This document shows, piece after piece, positions 36,656-45,940 of a DNA stretch of 64,000 bases. The DNA comes from Blastopirellula sediminis (GTDB lineage Bacteria > Planctomycetota > Planctomycetia > Pirellulales > Pirellulaceae). Below the pieces are notes generated by a model. That model was not told where the DNA came from and did not search any database. It saw only the letters and a list, made by a program, of their open reading frames with translations. Within the stretch, counting starts at the first letter, position 1. The number at the start of each line of letters is the position of its first letter. The position numbers and the translations under genes were made by a program. Location of the stretch: assembly GCF_020966755.1 (NCBI RefSeq), contig NZ_JAJKFT010000010.1:1390720-1454719 (forward strand). The letters run 5' to 3'.

Positions 36656-37171
36656 ATGGAGCTGGGAGAGGCCCTCACGCGCTGGTCGATCCGCGCCGCA
36701 TTGGCGCTGTTGGTCGTCTGCTGCGCCGGTCGACAGTTGGCCGGCGAGCGGAGCCGGTGGCAAGCGATTGACCGCGTCCTCTGGCCGCTCGGCTGCGGAT
36801 TGTTTCTGACGCACATCGCGGCGGCGATCTATTTCTTTCATCACGGCAGCCAGGCCGAAGCGTACGCCGACATCGCCCAGCAGACGAAACAGGTCCTAGG
36901 AGCGGCGGTGGGCGAAGGGCTGTACGTGAACTATCTGATGGCGGTCGTCTGGACCGCCGACGCGCTCTGGTTATTGGCCGCGCCAACATCGTACCGAAAG
37001 CGGCCTGTTTGGATCGAAGGAGCCGTGCTCGGCTTCTTTCTCTTCATCGCGTTCAACGGAACGGTGATCTTCAAGTCAGGTTGGCTGCGCGCGAGCGGGA
37101 TCATCGGCACGCTCGTTGTTGCGGCGGCATTCGCTTGGCGCATAACGCGAGATCGGAAGAGCGAAGCGTAG
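36656..37171 (+). CDS. Hypothetical polytopic membrane protein
   Basis: 171 residues with about four to five membrane helices (AALALLVVCCAGRQL; LWPLGCGLFLTHIAAAIYFF; YLMAVVWTADALWLLAA; AVLGFFLFIAFNGTVIF; IGTLVVAAAFAW). A conserved-looking FFHHGSQAEAYADIAQQTKQ loop between helices 2 and 3 carries a His pair that could bind metal or haem. Divergent from aguB. ATG 36656 follows AAGCGG; the frame stays open far upstream as a shadow of aguB. No family recognised. Confidence 0.6.
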   Translation: MELGEALTRWSIRAALALLVVCCAGRQLAGERSRWQAIDRVLWPLGCGLFLTHIAAAIYFFHHGSQAEAYADIAQQTKQVLGAAVGEGLYVNYLMAVVWTADALWLLAAPTSYRKRPVWIEGAVLGFFLFIAFNGTVIFKSGWLRASGIIGTLVVAAAFAWRITRDRKSEA

Positions 37172-37710
37172 TTGCATGCTGGCGCCGCTTGATTGGCGCA
37201 AAGAGAAATCATGAATTTTTCCTCTCGTTGCATTTGGCGCCCATACGTTGACTTAGTTGATTGCTATTAGCCATTGAGTGCAATATACGACTATTGTGGG
37301 CGGGAGGACGGCACGCCAGAAATGGTAGAAAGAGGCTTGTTTTTTCTTGCAAAGAGGAGACTAGTCTTTGCAATCACATCGGGAGCATTTACCTCCTTGT
37401 GGTCTTAGGATGAACCGCGTTGGGTGAGGGTTTGTACGAAAACAAAAGTTTCGTTTCGTTTTTGGAAACTCATCACGCGACCGCGGAAGCCGATTGGCTT
37501 GTCGCTCATCCATATACCTTGTCCTGATCGCATCGACGCTTCGTTGGCTCTATGCGATGCCCGTTCCAATTTCTCCGGCGCCGATTTCGGCGTTCGTGGC
37601 GATTTGCGTTTTTCCCTGCGCACTTGGCGACGTTGGTCGCTGCGCGGAGCGAAACGTTCGATTATTCGAGTCATTCTTCTTCGATTCATTCTTTCGTTGG
37701 AGCACTTCTC
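37172..37710. other. 539-base non-coding leader before the DUF1559 array
   Basis: No convincing coding frame: candidates here have poor composition and end within the pilin gene in other frames. It contains the 9-bp perfect inverted repeat at 37347-37373 and otherwise looks A/T-richer than the flanks. It could hold a long 5' leader or a small RNA. Confidence 0.5.
37347..37373. promoter_or_regulatory. Operator-like inverted repeat upstream of the DUF1559 array
   Basis: TTGCAAAGA (37347-37355), 9-base spacer, TCTTTGCAA (37365-37373). A perfect inverted repeat, sized for a dimeric regulator rather than a terminator. It precedes the first gene by 338 bases. Confidence 0.45.
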
Positions 37711-38670
37711 ATGGTTTATCGAAGTCGCAGCCGCAAGGCGTTTACCTTGGTCGAGCTGCTGGTCGTGATCGCCATCATCGGCGTGTTGATCGCGCTTCTC
37801 TTGCCGGCGGTGCAGCAAGCGCGGGAAGCCGCGCGACGCATGCAGTGCACGAACAATTTGAAGCAAATCGGCCTCGCGTTTCACAACTATCACGACACCT
37901 ATCTGACCTTTCCGTGCGGCGCCCGCGGGATGGACGACTGGGCGCTGAAAAACGGCAGCAACTGGCGCACGGCGATTTTGCCCGGCCTGGAACAGGGGAA
38001 TATCTTCGATCAGCTCAACTTCAGCGGCAGCTTCGCCGGCAACAGCTACGCGGGGAACGAGGTGCTGATCAAGCTGAAGGTCGACGCTTATCTCTGTCCT
38101 TCCAGCGCGCTGCCGATCTTCGATACGAGCGTCGGTAACAACAGCATGGAAGGGATGTGTCATCACTACGTCGGGTTGCAAGGCGCCGCGCCGACCGTGC
38201 CGGGGAACGTCGGCGGTTACCAGGACTGCAACCACGGCTGGTCGTGCAACAACGGCTTGCTCTCGCCGAACGAATACCGCGGTTTCCGCAGCTGCATCGA
38301 CGGCACGTCGAACACCGTTTTGATCTCGGAGCAGTCAGGTTTGACCGCCAACTTGAATCGCACCGCCAATTACTACGGCGGCTGGCATGGGGCCCGCAAC
38401 TATGGCTACGTCGGCTCGACGAATCCCGGCTGTTCCGACTTGTGGCAGTCAGGCACGACTTGTCTGCGGTTTGCGATCAACTCCGACATCATTCAGGTCG
38501 GCGCCACCGATACGACCTATCGCAACAACACGATCTTGAATTCGTTTCACCCGGGCGGGGTCAACATGCTGTTCACCGACGGCAGCGTTCACTTCATTCC
38601 GGAAACGATCGACTTCGACATGCTGAAGCGAATGGTGGTGCGAGCCGACGGCCAAGTCGTCAGCTTATAG
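37711..38670 (+). CDS. DUF1559 prepilin-like protein (array member 1)
   Basis: 319 residues. Leader [21 protein letters not shown], with Ala before the predicted cut. [20 protein letters not shown] and FHNYHDT are conserved. The C-terminal DUF1559 signature is HPGGVNMLFTDGSVHFIPETID, ending in MLKRMVVRADGQVVSL. Strong GGAG at 8 bases from the ATG. The lipoprotein partner follows after 206 bases, including a 12-bp hairpin. Presumably exported and pseudopilin-like; assembly into a fibre is not established for this family. Confidence 0.93.
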   Translation: MVYRSRSRKAFTLVELLVVIAIIGVLIALLLPAVQQAREAARRMQCTNNLKQIGLAFHNYHDTYLTFPCGARGMDDWALKNGSNWRTAILPGLEQGNIFDQLNFSGSFAGNSYAGNEVLIKLKVDAYLCPSSALPIFDTSVGNNSMEGMCHHYVGLQGAAPTVPGNVGGYQDCNHGWSCNNGLLSPNEYRGFRSCIDGTSNTVLISEQSGLTANLNRTANYYGGWHGARNYGYVGSTNPGCSDLWQSGTTCLRFAINSDIIQVGATDTTYRNNTILNSFHPGGVNMLFTDGSVHFIPETIDFDMLKRMVVRADGQVVSL

Positions 38671-38702
38671 TCGAGAGAACATGGGTTTGGGTTGCGGCGC
38701 TT

Positions 38703-38732
38703 TCTCCAGAGCGACTTTGTTCGCTCTGGAGA
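38703..38732. other. Perfect 12-bp hairpin between array members
   Basis: TCTCCAGAGCGA-CTTTGT-TCGCTCTGGAGA with a six-base loop. No T-run, so more likely an RNA-structure or attenuator element than a plain terminator. Confidence 0.55.
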
Positions 38733-38876
38733 TAGCTGCAACCGAAACGTTAGGCGGCCAGTGAGGTTGAAAGATTGGGCTTCGTTCCGTTGCGAATCGG
38801 CGCCCAGTCGCGCCAGCGCGGACCAGAGAAGCATGCGCGGGGTTCATTCAAATACTCATCTTGGAATCATACGACT

Positions 38877-39287
38877 ATGTTGCGTGTCGTGGCAGTTTTG
38901 ATCGTTAGTTTCGTCGTTGCGACGACGAGTCTTGGTTGTGGAAAATCTCATCCCTATCCTGTGGGAGAAGTAAGCGGAAAGCTGACGCTACGCGGAAAGC
39001 CGGCGCCGAGCGATCTGGAGATCTTCTTCATGAGTCAGAAAACAGGCGCCGCCTATAAGGCGCTGGTGAAAACCGACGGCTCGTTCGCCATGGATGAACC
39101 GGTGCGCGTCGGCGAGTATGTCGCCTACGTTCAACCGGCGGTCGATTTGAACTTGGATATGTCGGCGCCGCCGAAGCCGGTGAGCGTGAATTCGGCGGTG
39201 CCCAAGAAGTACGCCAACGATTCGATGAGCGATCTGCACGCCAGCGTGCAGGAAGGAACGAATGAGTTTCAGTTCGACATGAAGTGA
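38877..39287 (+). CDS. Small lipoprotein (partner of array member 1)
   Basis: 136 residues. Lipobox in TSLGCGK (Cys near residue 21). The mature part follows VSGKLTLRGKPAPSDLEIFF, in register with the GxVTxDGKPL pattern of the other partners, and ends GTNEFQFDMK. Mid-domain SAPPKPVSVNSAVPKKY is the KY segment seen in the other members near the end. No ribosome-binding site better than GGAATC before the ATG. Confidence 0.8.
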   Translation: MLRVVAVLIVSFVVATTSLGCGKSHPYPVGEVSGKLTLRGKPAPSDLEIFFMSQKTGAAYKALVKTDGSFAMDEPVRVGEYVAYVQPAVDLNLDMSAPPKPVSVNSAVPKKYANDSMSDLHASVQEGTNEFQFDMK

Positions 39288-39544
39288 AATGTTGCGCCTT
39301 TTCGGCGATGTTCGAATTCGGCGCCGTCAATGTTTGAAACGCCAAGAGGTAGGAAGTTTCCGCAATCAAACGCCGCGGCTCTGGCCATAGGTGGGGAAAT
39401 CGGAATCGTCCGAGAAAAACACGTGCAATCAAATCATTGATTAGGGGACAACTGCAGGAAGAGTTGAGTCTGAACGCACTTACAATTTTGCTAACACCCT
39501 CTCTAAGCTCCCTCTTATCCCTTCATTTATAGAGAGACTTGTCG

Positions 39545-40534
39545 ATGCGAATTCGTAAGCGATTTACCGGCTTTACGCTGGTCGAGTTGTTAGTTGTGAT
39601 CGCCATCATCGGCGTTTTGATCGCCCTGTTGTTGCCGGCCGTTCAGCAGGCTCGCGAGGCCGCTCGGCGGATCCAGTGCACCAACCATATGAAGCAGCTT
39701 GGGTTGGCGCTGCACAACTATCACGACACCTATTTGAAGTTCCCCTACAACGCCGAGCCGCAATCGGCGAACGTCGCCGATCGTCTCCGCGGCTGCTCGT
39801 GGATCACCCGCATTCTCCCCTTCGTGGAACAGACCGCGGCCTACAACCAGATGCAGTTCGTCGGCGACTGGTCGATGCAGGACAACTCGTCGAGCAACCC
39901 GAACTACAACGTGCTGAACAACTACGTCGTCGACGGTTTCTATTGCCCGTCAAGCCCGCTGCCGCCGACGCAACAGCGCACCACCAAGGCGAACGGAACG
40001 ATCACTTTGCAGGTGGCCAGCTACGTCGGCGTGATGGGTTCGTACTACAAAGGGGGAACTTCGACGACCGTTTCTCCCTTCTCGCCGCAGTTCAACTCGT
40101 ACGGCATCGCCGTCGGTAACGGCGTGATCGTGCCGGTCGGTTTGGGCGCCAATGCGATCACGATGGCGTCGGTCGTCGACGGTACGACCAACACCATCTT
40201 CGCCGGCGAACAGAGCAACTATCAGTTCGACACCAGCGGAAATCGCAAGGATCTGCGCTCCAGCGGCTACTACGGCGGGCCTTGGTCGTGCGGCGCCGGA
40301 ACCGGCACTTGGACGCAGAACGTCACCACGTTGCGCTACCCGATCGGTACGTACGGCAACACCGGCAACGTCGATCCGTACAACACGAACATCTCGTTCA
40401 CTTCCGCTCATCCCGGCGGCATGATGGGAGCGCTGACCGACGGTTCGGTTCGCTTTGTTCCGGAGACGATCGACTTTGCGATCTTCACGGCGCTCTGCGA
40501 TCGACAAGATGGCGCCGTCGTCGGCGAGTACTAA
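39545..40534 (+). CDS. DUF1559 prepilin-like protein (array member 2)
   Basis: 329 residues. Leader [20 protein letters not shown]. The middle and end are closely similar to the protein at 44804: both contain EQTAAYNQ(M/F)QF(V/T)GDW(S/T)MQD, CPSSPLP and the same final [16 protein letters not shown]-terminal signature [25 protein letters not shown] 39545 follows AGAGAG. A lipoprotein follows after 93 bases. The likeness extends to the lipoprotein, so the two pairs were duplicated as units. Confidence 0.93.
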   Translation: MRIRKRFTGFTLVELLVVIAIIGVLIALLLPAVQQAREAARRIQCTNHMKQLGLALHNYHDTYLKFPYNAEPQSANVADRLRGCSWITRILPFVEQTAAYNQMQFVGDWSMQDNSSSNPNYNVLNNYVVDGFYCPSSPLPPTQQRTTKANGTITLQVASYVGVMGSYYKGGTSTTVSPFSPQFNSYGIAVGNGVIVPVGLGANAITMASVVDGTTNTIFAGEQSNYQFDTSGNRKDLRSSGYYGGPWSCGAGTGTWTQNVTTLRYPIGTYGNTGNVDPYNTNISFTSAHPGGMMGALTDGSVRFVPETIDFAIFTALCDRQDGAVVGEY

Positions 40535-40559
40535 TTCTCATCGCGCGGTAAGGTCGAAT

Positions 40560-40589
40560 ACCGGCGCGTGCGAACGTGCGCCCGCCGGT
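40560..40589. other. Hairpin between array member 2 and its lipoprotein
   Basis: ACCGGCG (40560-40566) pairs with CGCCGGT (40583-40589), a 7-bp stem, followed by CTTAACTTT. Weak terminator/attenuator candidate. Confidence 0.35.
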
Positions 40590-40627
40590 CTTAACTTTCG
40601 CGTTCTTATTTCCGCATGGTTTTCGCA

Positions 40628-41029
40628 ATGTTCAAACGTATTTCAGTTTTGGTTTTCGCTGGCCTTGTGGCGGCGGCCGTCGGTTGCGGCGGTAGCGAGA
40701 GCAAGATGGGGGGAGTCAGCGGTACGGTGACCCTGGATGGCAAGCCGGCGGCTGATCTCCAAGTTACCTTTACGCCCCAGAAGGGACGCCCGTCGAGCGG
40801 CGTCACCGACGCCGAGGGGAAGTACGAGTTGTTCTATATTCGCGATCAGCGCGGCGCCGAACCTGGTTCGCACGTCGTCAGCATTACGACGGTTGCGAAA
40901 AGTTCGCCCGATCCTGGGCCGCCGCAGTTCGTCGAAAAGGTTCCCTCCAAGTACAACGTGAAAACGACGTTGTCGGCCGATGTGGCGAAAGGACCGAATA
41001 CGATCGACTTTAAGCTCGAATCGAAGTAG
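40628..41029 (+). CDS. Small lipoprotein (partner of array member 2)
   Basis: 133 residues. Lipobox AAVGCGG. Mature domain GVSGTVTLDGKPAADLQVTF, then PSSGVTDAEGKYELFYIRDQ and RGAEPGSHVVSITT, ending NTIDFKLESK. The GRPSSGVTDA(E/S)G(K/T)YEL(F/N)YIRD stretch is nearly the same in the 45941 protein, which makes the two the closest lipoprotein paralogues here. ATG 40616 is an alternative start. No clear ribosome-binding site for either. Confidence 0.82.
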   Translation: MFKRISVLVFAGLVAAAVGCGGSESKMGGVSGTVTLDGKPAADLQVTFTPQKGRPSSGVTDAEGKYELFYIRDQRGAEPGSHVVSITTVAKSSPDPGPPQFVEKVPSKYNVKTTLSADVAKGPNTIDFKLESK

Positions 41030-41383
41030 CGCGGCGGACTCCGCGTCGTCGCGATCAAACGTTCCTGCCGCACGCAGATGGAAGTAACCTGCGTGCGGAA
41101 TCGACACTCAAGTTCCTGCCCCACCTGATAGCGAACCGCCGATTTGCGACTTTCCCCGCCTGTCGCAATCATGCCCTGCCGTAAGCGGTTTCGGAAAACT
41201 CTTCCTGTCATGCGATCCCCTTTGGACGTCGACGATGTCCAGGGCGCTCGTTCTTAAGAAATCTAGTTTGGTGACGAAACGCGAGCGCTAGTGGAGCGAT
41301 TGATCGCGATGCGGCGGTCGATCCTGCGCGACTTCCGCATTGATATTCCATTTATATGTACTCGATTTCAGAAAGCCGCTTCT
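41030..41383. other. 354-base intergenic region within the array
   Basis: Contains the 41068-41098 hairpin and then the leader of the next DUF1559 gene. A longer in-frame start at 41291 is possible but has no signal logic. No repeats or RNA genes recognised. Confidence 0.4.
41068..41098. other. 10-bp hairpin after the array-2 lipoprotein
   Basis: CCGCACGCAG (41068-41077) pairs perfectly with CTGCGTGCGG (41089-41098). No T-run follows. Confidence 0.5.
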
Positions 41384-42373
41384 ATGAGACTAGCAATGAT
41401 AGGGAGACGAGCCTTTACGCTTGTCGAGCTGCTTGTGGTCATCGCCATCATCGGCGTCTTGATCGCACTTTTGCTGCCTGCCGTTCAGCAGGCCCGCGAG
41501 TCGGCCCGCCGGATGCAGTGCACCAATAATCTGAAGCAAATGGGGATCGCGCTGCATAACTTTCACGACACGTTCGGGTTGATTCCGTACGGTTCGACGA
41601 AGTACCGGCTTTCGCCCCATGTGCAAATTCTCGACTACATGGAAGCAAACACGTCGAAGGATTTGTACGACGTCAAGCAATCGCTCTACAGCACGCAAAA
41701 CGTCAACGCCTCAAAGACGCAACTGCCGTTTCTGCTTTGTCCGAGCGATCCCTTTCCCAACGGAGGAGCCGGCGGTCAGGCGACGACCAGTTATCACTAC
41801 AACGTCGGCCGTTGGGTGACGTTGACCAAGTGGGACGGCGCCTTTGCGGAGAGCATCTACGCGGGAACCGAAGCGGGGACCGGGCTTAGCTACTGGAAGA
41901 CGACCGATCTGACGTTCGGCAACATCACCGACGGCTTGTCGAACACCGCCGCTTTCGCCGAAGTGCAAACTGGCGACGCTTACGGCGGCAGCGACAACAA
42001 GAAGTGGGACGCTTACGATTGCTCGGCGCCGGCGGCGACGACGACCGCCGCTGCGCGGACCGCGTTCCAAGCGTTGGATTGGAAGACGTCGTCGATTCCG
42101 TGGAGCGGCGATTGGCGCTATCGCGGTTATCCCTACAGCGAAGGGAGCGTCTGGCGAACCGGCTACAACCACTTGCTGCCGCCAAACAGCCCCGCGTGGG
42201 TTCCCGGCGGCGACTTCAACGCGATCGTCTCGCCAGCCGGAAGTTATCACCCGGGCGGAGCGCTCGCCGTCTTGGCCGACGGCAGCGTCCACTTCTACAC
42301 AGAAACGATGGATGGCGCGGTCTGGGAAGCGTTTGGTTCGCGCGACGGCCGCGACTTGACGATTCAACAGTAG
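41384..42373 (+). CDS. DUF1559 prepilin-like protein (array member 3)
   Basis: 329 residues. Leader [21 protein letters not shown], with Ala before the cut. Conserved [20 protein letters not shown] (Ser replaces Ala) and LHNFHDT. C-terminal signature [22 protein letters not shown], ending [15 protein letters not shown]. The middle has a run of Ala/Thr ([14 protein letters not shown]). Followed after 49 bases by a 68-residue lipoprotein unlike the other partners. ATG 41384 is the only one that gives a proper prepilin leader. Confidence 0.92.
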   Translation: MRLAMIGRRAFTLVELLVVIAIIGVLIALLLPAVQQARESARRMQCTNNLKQMGIALHNFHDTFGLIPYGSTKYRLSPHVQILDYMEANTSKDLYDVKQSLYSTQNVNASKTQLPFLLCPSDPFPNGGAGGQATTSYHYNVGRWVTLTKWDGAFAESIYAGTEAGTGLSYWKTTDLTFGNITDGLSNTAAFAEVQTGDAYGGSDNKKWDAYDCSAPAATTTAAARTAFQALDWKTSSIPWSGDWRYRGYPYSEGSVWRTGYNHLLPPNSPAWVPGGDFNAIVSPAGSYHPGGALAVLADGSVHFYTETMDGAVWEAFGSRDGRDLTIQQ

Positions 42374-42422
42374 GCCCGGTTTCAGCGTTCGCGTTTTACT
42401 AACTCGCTCAAGGAATCAATCG

Positions 42423-42629
42423 ATGAATTCTTCTCAACGTAGTTTTCGCTACGCGGCTTGCTGGATCTTGTGCGCGATCGTCATCGCGCCGATTGCGGCC
42501 GGTTGCGGCGGATCGAATCAGAAGCCGGCGATTACCAAGCCGAAGGACATGACGCCCGAAGAACACCGGGCGCACATGGAAGAGATGCGGCAGCGGGAAA
42601 TGCAATCGATGTCGCAGATGAAGAAGTGA
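42423..42629 (+). CDS. Very small lipoprotein, atypical partner
   Basis: 68 residues. Lipobox IAAGCGG (Cys near 28). The mature 40 residues are charged and Met-rich (DMTPEEHRAHMEEMRQREMQ), likely one helix, with no regulatory-domain fold. It stands where the other pairs carry a carboxypeptidase-regulatory-like lipoprotein, and a full-size one follows 329 bases later. A terminator lies just after it. Confidence 0.7.
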   Translation: MNSSQRSFRYAACWILCAIVIAPIAAGCGGSNQKPAITKPKDMTPEEHRAHMEEMRQREMQSMSQMKK

Positions 42630-42659
42630 CGCTTCGGCGAAAGCTCTCGAAGCAAGGCT

Positions 42660-42698
42660 CCCGAAGGCTCTTGGCCCGTCGCCCAAGAGCCTTTTTTT
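42660..42698 (+). terminator. Rho-independent terminator
   Basis: AGGCTCTTGG-CCCGTCG-CCCAAGAGCCT stem followed by seven T. Ends the array-3 unit. Confidence 0.8.
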
Positions 42699-42803
42699 GT
42701 TCTTGCAGGGCGTTTGGCTCGAGAGCGGAATTTATTCGCCCTGTAACCATTCGTTTAGGGGGCATTGCATGCTACTTTAGGCAATAAAAAAACTTTTAGA
42801 CTA

Positions 42804-42833
42804 TTGCTTTTGTTTTTTCTCATCGTGTAAAGT
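42804..42833 (+). promoter_or_regulatory. Promoter candidate for the 42959-44359 unit
   Basis: TTGCTT (42804-42809), 18-base spacer, TAAAGT (42828-42833). It follows the terminator and starts the second half of the array. Confidence 0.4.
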
Positions 42834-42958
42834 GCACATCGCCTCGCTAAGTAATTCTTATGCGAACTTTCGAGGCTTTAGCTCAGAGCAGGGATCGGAT
42901 CGCGGGCCGCCCCCTCTCTCGTTGATTATCCATTTTCTCTTTCCCCCGAGGTCCCCTC

Positions 42959-43396
42959 ATGCCTTTCCTGTGCCGATCAGGGGCAGGTCCCCTGACCGCC
43001 GCGTTGTGTGTCGTTGCGCTAGCGCTGGCTGGCTGCAATTCCAAGAGTGGCGGCATCGTCGTTACCGGCGACGTCCAGTTCGATGGCCAGCCGCTCCAAA
43101 ACGGTCTCATTCACTTCGAGCCGATGGGTGGCGCTGGGGCCAGCGCCGCGCGGCGGATCGACGGCGGCAAATATGAATTTGACGCCAACTCCAACATGAA
43201 GCCCGGCAAGTACAAGGTCGCGATTCGCGCGACGCAGCCCGACTCTGGGCTGGATGCCGACGCTGCGATGAACCGGGGACCGCAGCCTCCGTTCGTCGAT
43301 CCCATTCCGAAGAAATATAGCGACAAAACCGAACTGACCGTCGAAGTCACCGAGGCCGGTCCCAACAAGTTCGATTTCGATCTAAAGAGCAAATAG
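42959..43396 (+). CDS. Small lipoprotein (upstream of array member 4)
   Basis: 145 residues. Lipobox LALAGCNS (Cys near 23). Mature domain [22 protein letters not shown], with the family's [15 protein letters not shown] and FDFDLKSK ending. Unlike the other pairs it precedes its DUF1559 neighbour, by 63 bases, so order in this unit is reversed. Confidence 0.8.
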   Translation: MPFLCRSGAGPLTAALCVVALALAGCNSKSGGIVVTGDVQFDGQPLQNGLIHFEPMGGAGASAARRIDGGKYEFDANSNMKPGKYKVAIRATQPDSGLDADAAMNRGPQPPFVDPIPKKYSDKTELTVEVTEAGPNKFDFDLKSK

Positions 43397-43459
43397 TCGG
43401 CGTCCCAGGACGGCGACAGAGCCGCTCCTCCATACATCTTTTTTCTTCTGAGGCGTCTT

Positions 43460-44359
43460 ATGTCTTCCAAACGTAGCGGGTTTACTCTCGTCGAATTGCT
43501 GGTGGTCATCGCGATCATCGGCGTCTTGATTGCGCTGCTCTTGCCTGCCGTTCAACAGGCTCGCGAAGCGGCTCGTCGTTCTTCGTGTCAGAACCAACTG
43601 AAGCAGATTGGTCTGGCGATGCACAACTATCACGACACCTACAATTCCTTGCCGTATGGTCACCTAGCCACACCGACGGCCATCTCGGGCGATCCCGAAG
43701 TCTCGGGGCTTGGTTGGTTGAAAGCGATGCTGCCGTTTGTCGAGCAAGGCAACTTGAACGACGGCTGGAACTACTCTTTGACTTACCATTCGGGGACCAA
43801 TCTGACGTTGATTCGTACGACGATCCCGAATTTTCTATGCCCCAGCGATTCCCCCACCCAAACTTGGAATAGCGTGCCGAACTACAACTACGCTTGCAAT
43901 CTCGGCACGACCAATTTGAGTCGGACCAATCCGCTGAACGGCGTCCCCTATTGGGCCTCTCCGTTTGAAGCCAAGGGGAAAATCAATCGCTTCGCTTCGA
44001 TCACGGACGGTCTGACCAACACGATGTTGGTCGCTGAAGTGCGACAAGGGCAAGTCGCCAGCGACTTGCGCGGCTTGATCTGGTACGGTCAACACTGCGG
44101 TTTCATGACCCACTACGGGCCGAACAGCCAATCGCCGGATCAATCGCAGTCCTCGTTCTGTCAGAACGCGGCGATGGCGCCGTTGGGCATGCCGTGCATC
44201 GGCGGTACGCCCCTCTTCTCGGCTCGCAGCCAACATCCAGGCGGCGTGCAAGCGACGCTTGGCGACGGCTCGGTTCCGTTCATCGCCGAGACGATCGACA
44301 TCAACACTTGGCGCGCCCTGTCGGGGATGAACGACGGTCAGGTTTTGGGCGAGTACTAA
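43460..44359 (+). CDS. DUF1559 prepilin-like protein (array member 4)
   Basis: 299 residues, the shortest member. Leader [38 protein letters not shown] and MHNYHDT are conserved. The C-terminal signature is [22 protein letters not shown], with Pro in the position where others have Arg or His, and the end is [10 protein letters not shown]. Preceded by GAGG at 10 bases. It shares the unit with the lipoprotein at 42959. A long gap follows before the next member. Confidence 0.92.
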   Translation: MSSKRSGFTLVELLVVIAIIGVLIALLLPAVQQAREAARRSSCQNQLKQIGLAMHNYHDTYNSLPYGHLATPTAISGDPEVSGLGWLKAMLPFVEQGNLNDGWNYSLTYHSGTNLTLIRTTIPNFLCPSDSPTQTWNSVPNYNYACNLGTTNLSRTNPLNGVPYWASPFEAKGKINRFASITDGLTNTMLVAEVRQGQVASDLRGLIWYGQHCGFMTHYGPNSQSPDQSQSSFCQNAAMAPLGMPCIGGTPLFSARSQHPGGVQATLGDGSVPFIAETIDINTWRALSGMNDGQVLGEY

Positions 44360-44803
44360 TCGCCCAGCGCGTCTTGGCCATCTTGTGCTGTAAGACGCCG
44401 CCGTTTGTCCAACATCGTTGAACTCTTCGCTGCGTGGAAACGCGATCGCATTGGCGGTTGCGTCGCCACGCAGCGTCGTTTCTTGGCGACGTCATACGTT
44501 TCTAGTGCGTCGCTTGATCCTCAAGCCGGGGGGGCGTGGAAATCGATCGCGCGTCATGACGAGCTGCGAAATGGCTAACCATGGAATCGCACTTGGCGAA
44601 AGAGTCGATGCTGACGTCGACGCGTTGCGCAATGAGTTCATCGGCGACGGACAAGTCTTGACTGGCGAAGTGACCAATTGGAAGTATTTGTCGCGGTTAT
44701 GCGCAAAAGTATGGGAGTCCGCTTTTTCGTTCGCTTGAGACGTAAGTAGAATCGCAAACCCAAATCCATTCTCTTTTCCCTGTAGTCGTCTTTTGAGAGA
44801 GCT
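44360..44803. other. 444-base intergenic region within the array
   Basis: One 106-codon frame is open here but has no family, poor composition and no ribosome-binding site, and was rejected. No terminator or repeat was recognised. Confidence 0.4.
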
Positions 44804-45787
44804 ATGCGAAATAAGAAAGCGTTTACCGGTTTTACGCTCGTTGAATTGTTGGTCGTGATCGCTATCATCGGCGTCTTGATCGCTCTGTTGTTGCCGGCCG
44901 TGCAGCAAGCTCGAGAAGCGGCTCGCCGTATGCAGTGCACTAATCATCTGAAGCAGTTGGGACTCGCGCTGCACAACTATCACGATACGTTCAACGTCTT
45001 GCCGTACAACCAGTCTCCCCAGTCGGGCAGCGGCGCCACGAAGCAGCGCGGACCGTCGTGGTTCGTTCGCTTGATGCCGTTCATGGAGCAGACGGCGGCG
45101 TACAACCAGTTCCAGTTCACCGGCGACTGGACGATGCAAGATGGTACGAGCCCGAACGAGAACATCTTGAACGGATTGGTGGTGGAAGGGCTCTATTGTC
45201 CTTCAAGCCCTTTGCCGCAGACCCGCGATTGGACGACCAAGACTGGCCTGACCGTCACCTTGCAGCGTGCGAATTACGTCGGGATCAACGGTTCGTATCA
45301 CCAGGGCGGAACCGACGTTCAATCCGACTTTACGCACAGCACGATCTATGGCGCTTGCTATTACAACGGAGCGATCGTCGCGATGTGGGATAAGAGCCCT
45401 GCGATCGGACTCCAAAACCTGATCGACGGCACGAGCAACACGATGTTCGCCAGCGAACAGTCGAACTTCCAATACAACGGAACGACCGCGGTCGACAACG
45501 CCAGCTCGAACTATTGGGGCGCTGCGTGGGCTTCAGGCGCCGCCGGCGACGGTACCGGCAACTGGGTGCAGAACGCGACGACCCTCCGCTATCCGATTGG
45601 ATCGTACGGCGGTGCGGGCAATACCACCTCGTACCATCAGAACATTCCCTTCACCTCCGCTCACCCGGGCGGCGTGATGGGCGCTTTGGCGGACGGATCG
45701 GTTCGATTCGTTGCGGAGACGATCAACTACTCGACGCTTACCGCGCTTTGCGATCGCCAGGATGGCGCGGTCGTCGGCGAGTACTAA
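44804..45787 (+). CDS. DUF1559 prepilin-like protein (array member 5)
   Basis: 327 residues. Leader [20 protein letters not shown]. Closest relative of array member 2, including CPSSPLP, an [20 protein letters not shown] block and the identical final [15 protein letters not shown]. Signature HPGGVMGALADGSVRFVAETIN (Asn replaces the usual Asp). A lipoprotein follows after 153 bases that contain a GC hairpin (45844-45868). Confidence 0.93.
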   Translation: MRNKKAFTGFTLVELLVVIAIIGVLIALLLPAVQQAREAARRMQCTNHLKQLGLALHNYHDTFNVLPYNQSPQSGSGATKQRGPSWFVRLMPFMEQTAAYNQFQFTGDWTMQDGTSPNENILNGLVVEGLYCPSSPLPQTRDWTTKTGLTVTLQRANYVGINGSYHQGGTDVQSDFTHSTIYGACYYNGAIVAMWDKSPAIGLQNLIDGTSNTMFASEQSNFQYNGTTAVDNASSNYWGAAWASGAAGDGTGNWVQNATTLRYPIGSYGGAGNTTSYHQNIPFTSAHPGGVMGALADGSVRFVAETINYSTLTALCDRQDGAVVGEY

Positions 45788-45843
45788 TCGCCTGGCCGTT
45801 TCGTTGCGTCGTCTTGAACGAACGCATCGTCGAACAAGCGGCG

Positions 45844-45868
45844 ACCGCGGCGCTCTGTTGGCCGCGGT
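45844..45868. other. Hairpin between array member 5 and its lipoprotein
   Basis: ACCGCGG (45844-45850) pairs with CCGCGGT (45862-45868), a 7-bp GC-rich stem. Confidence 0.35.
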
Positions 45869-45940
45869 TGCGAGAAGTCGCGTTTTAACAGCGCCTCACT
45901 GATTTTCCCTCAAAGCCATTGTTGTTTGTGAGAACAAAAC

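Larger units (their letters stand above)
42630..42958. other. 329-base intergenic region: terminator and new promoter
   Basis: After the terminator the sequence is A/T-rich. A promoter candidate lies at 42804-42833 (next entry). No coding frame is convincing. Confidence 0.5.

Noticed and set aside
37248-37276. TTGACT as a -35 box before the array
   Set aside because: At 16-18 bases downstream there is no acceptable -10 box.
37424-37710. Open frames in the leader before the DUF1559 array
   Set aside because: They run into the pilin gene in other frames or extend it upstream with residues unlike a prepilin leader. ATG 37711 has a clear ribosome-binding site.
44418-44738. 106-codon frame between array members 4 and 5
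   Set aside because: Basic, motif-free, no ribosome-binding site, and located in a region with no other sign of coding.
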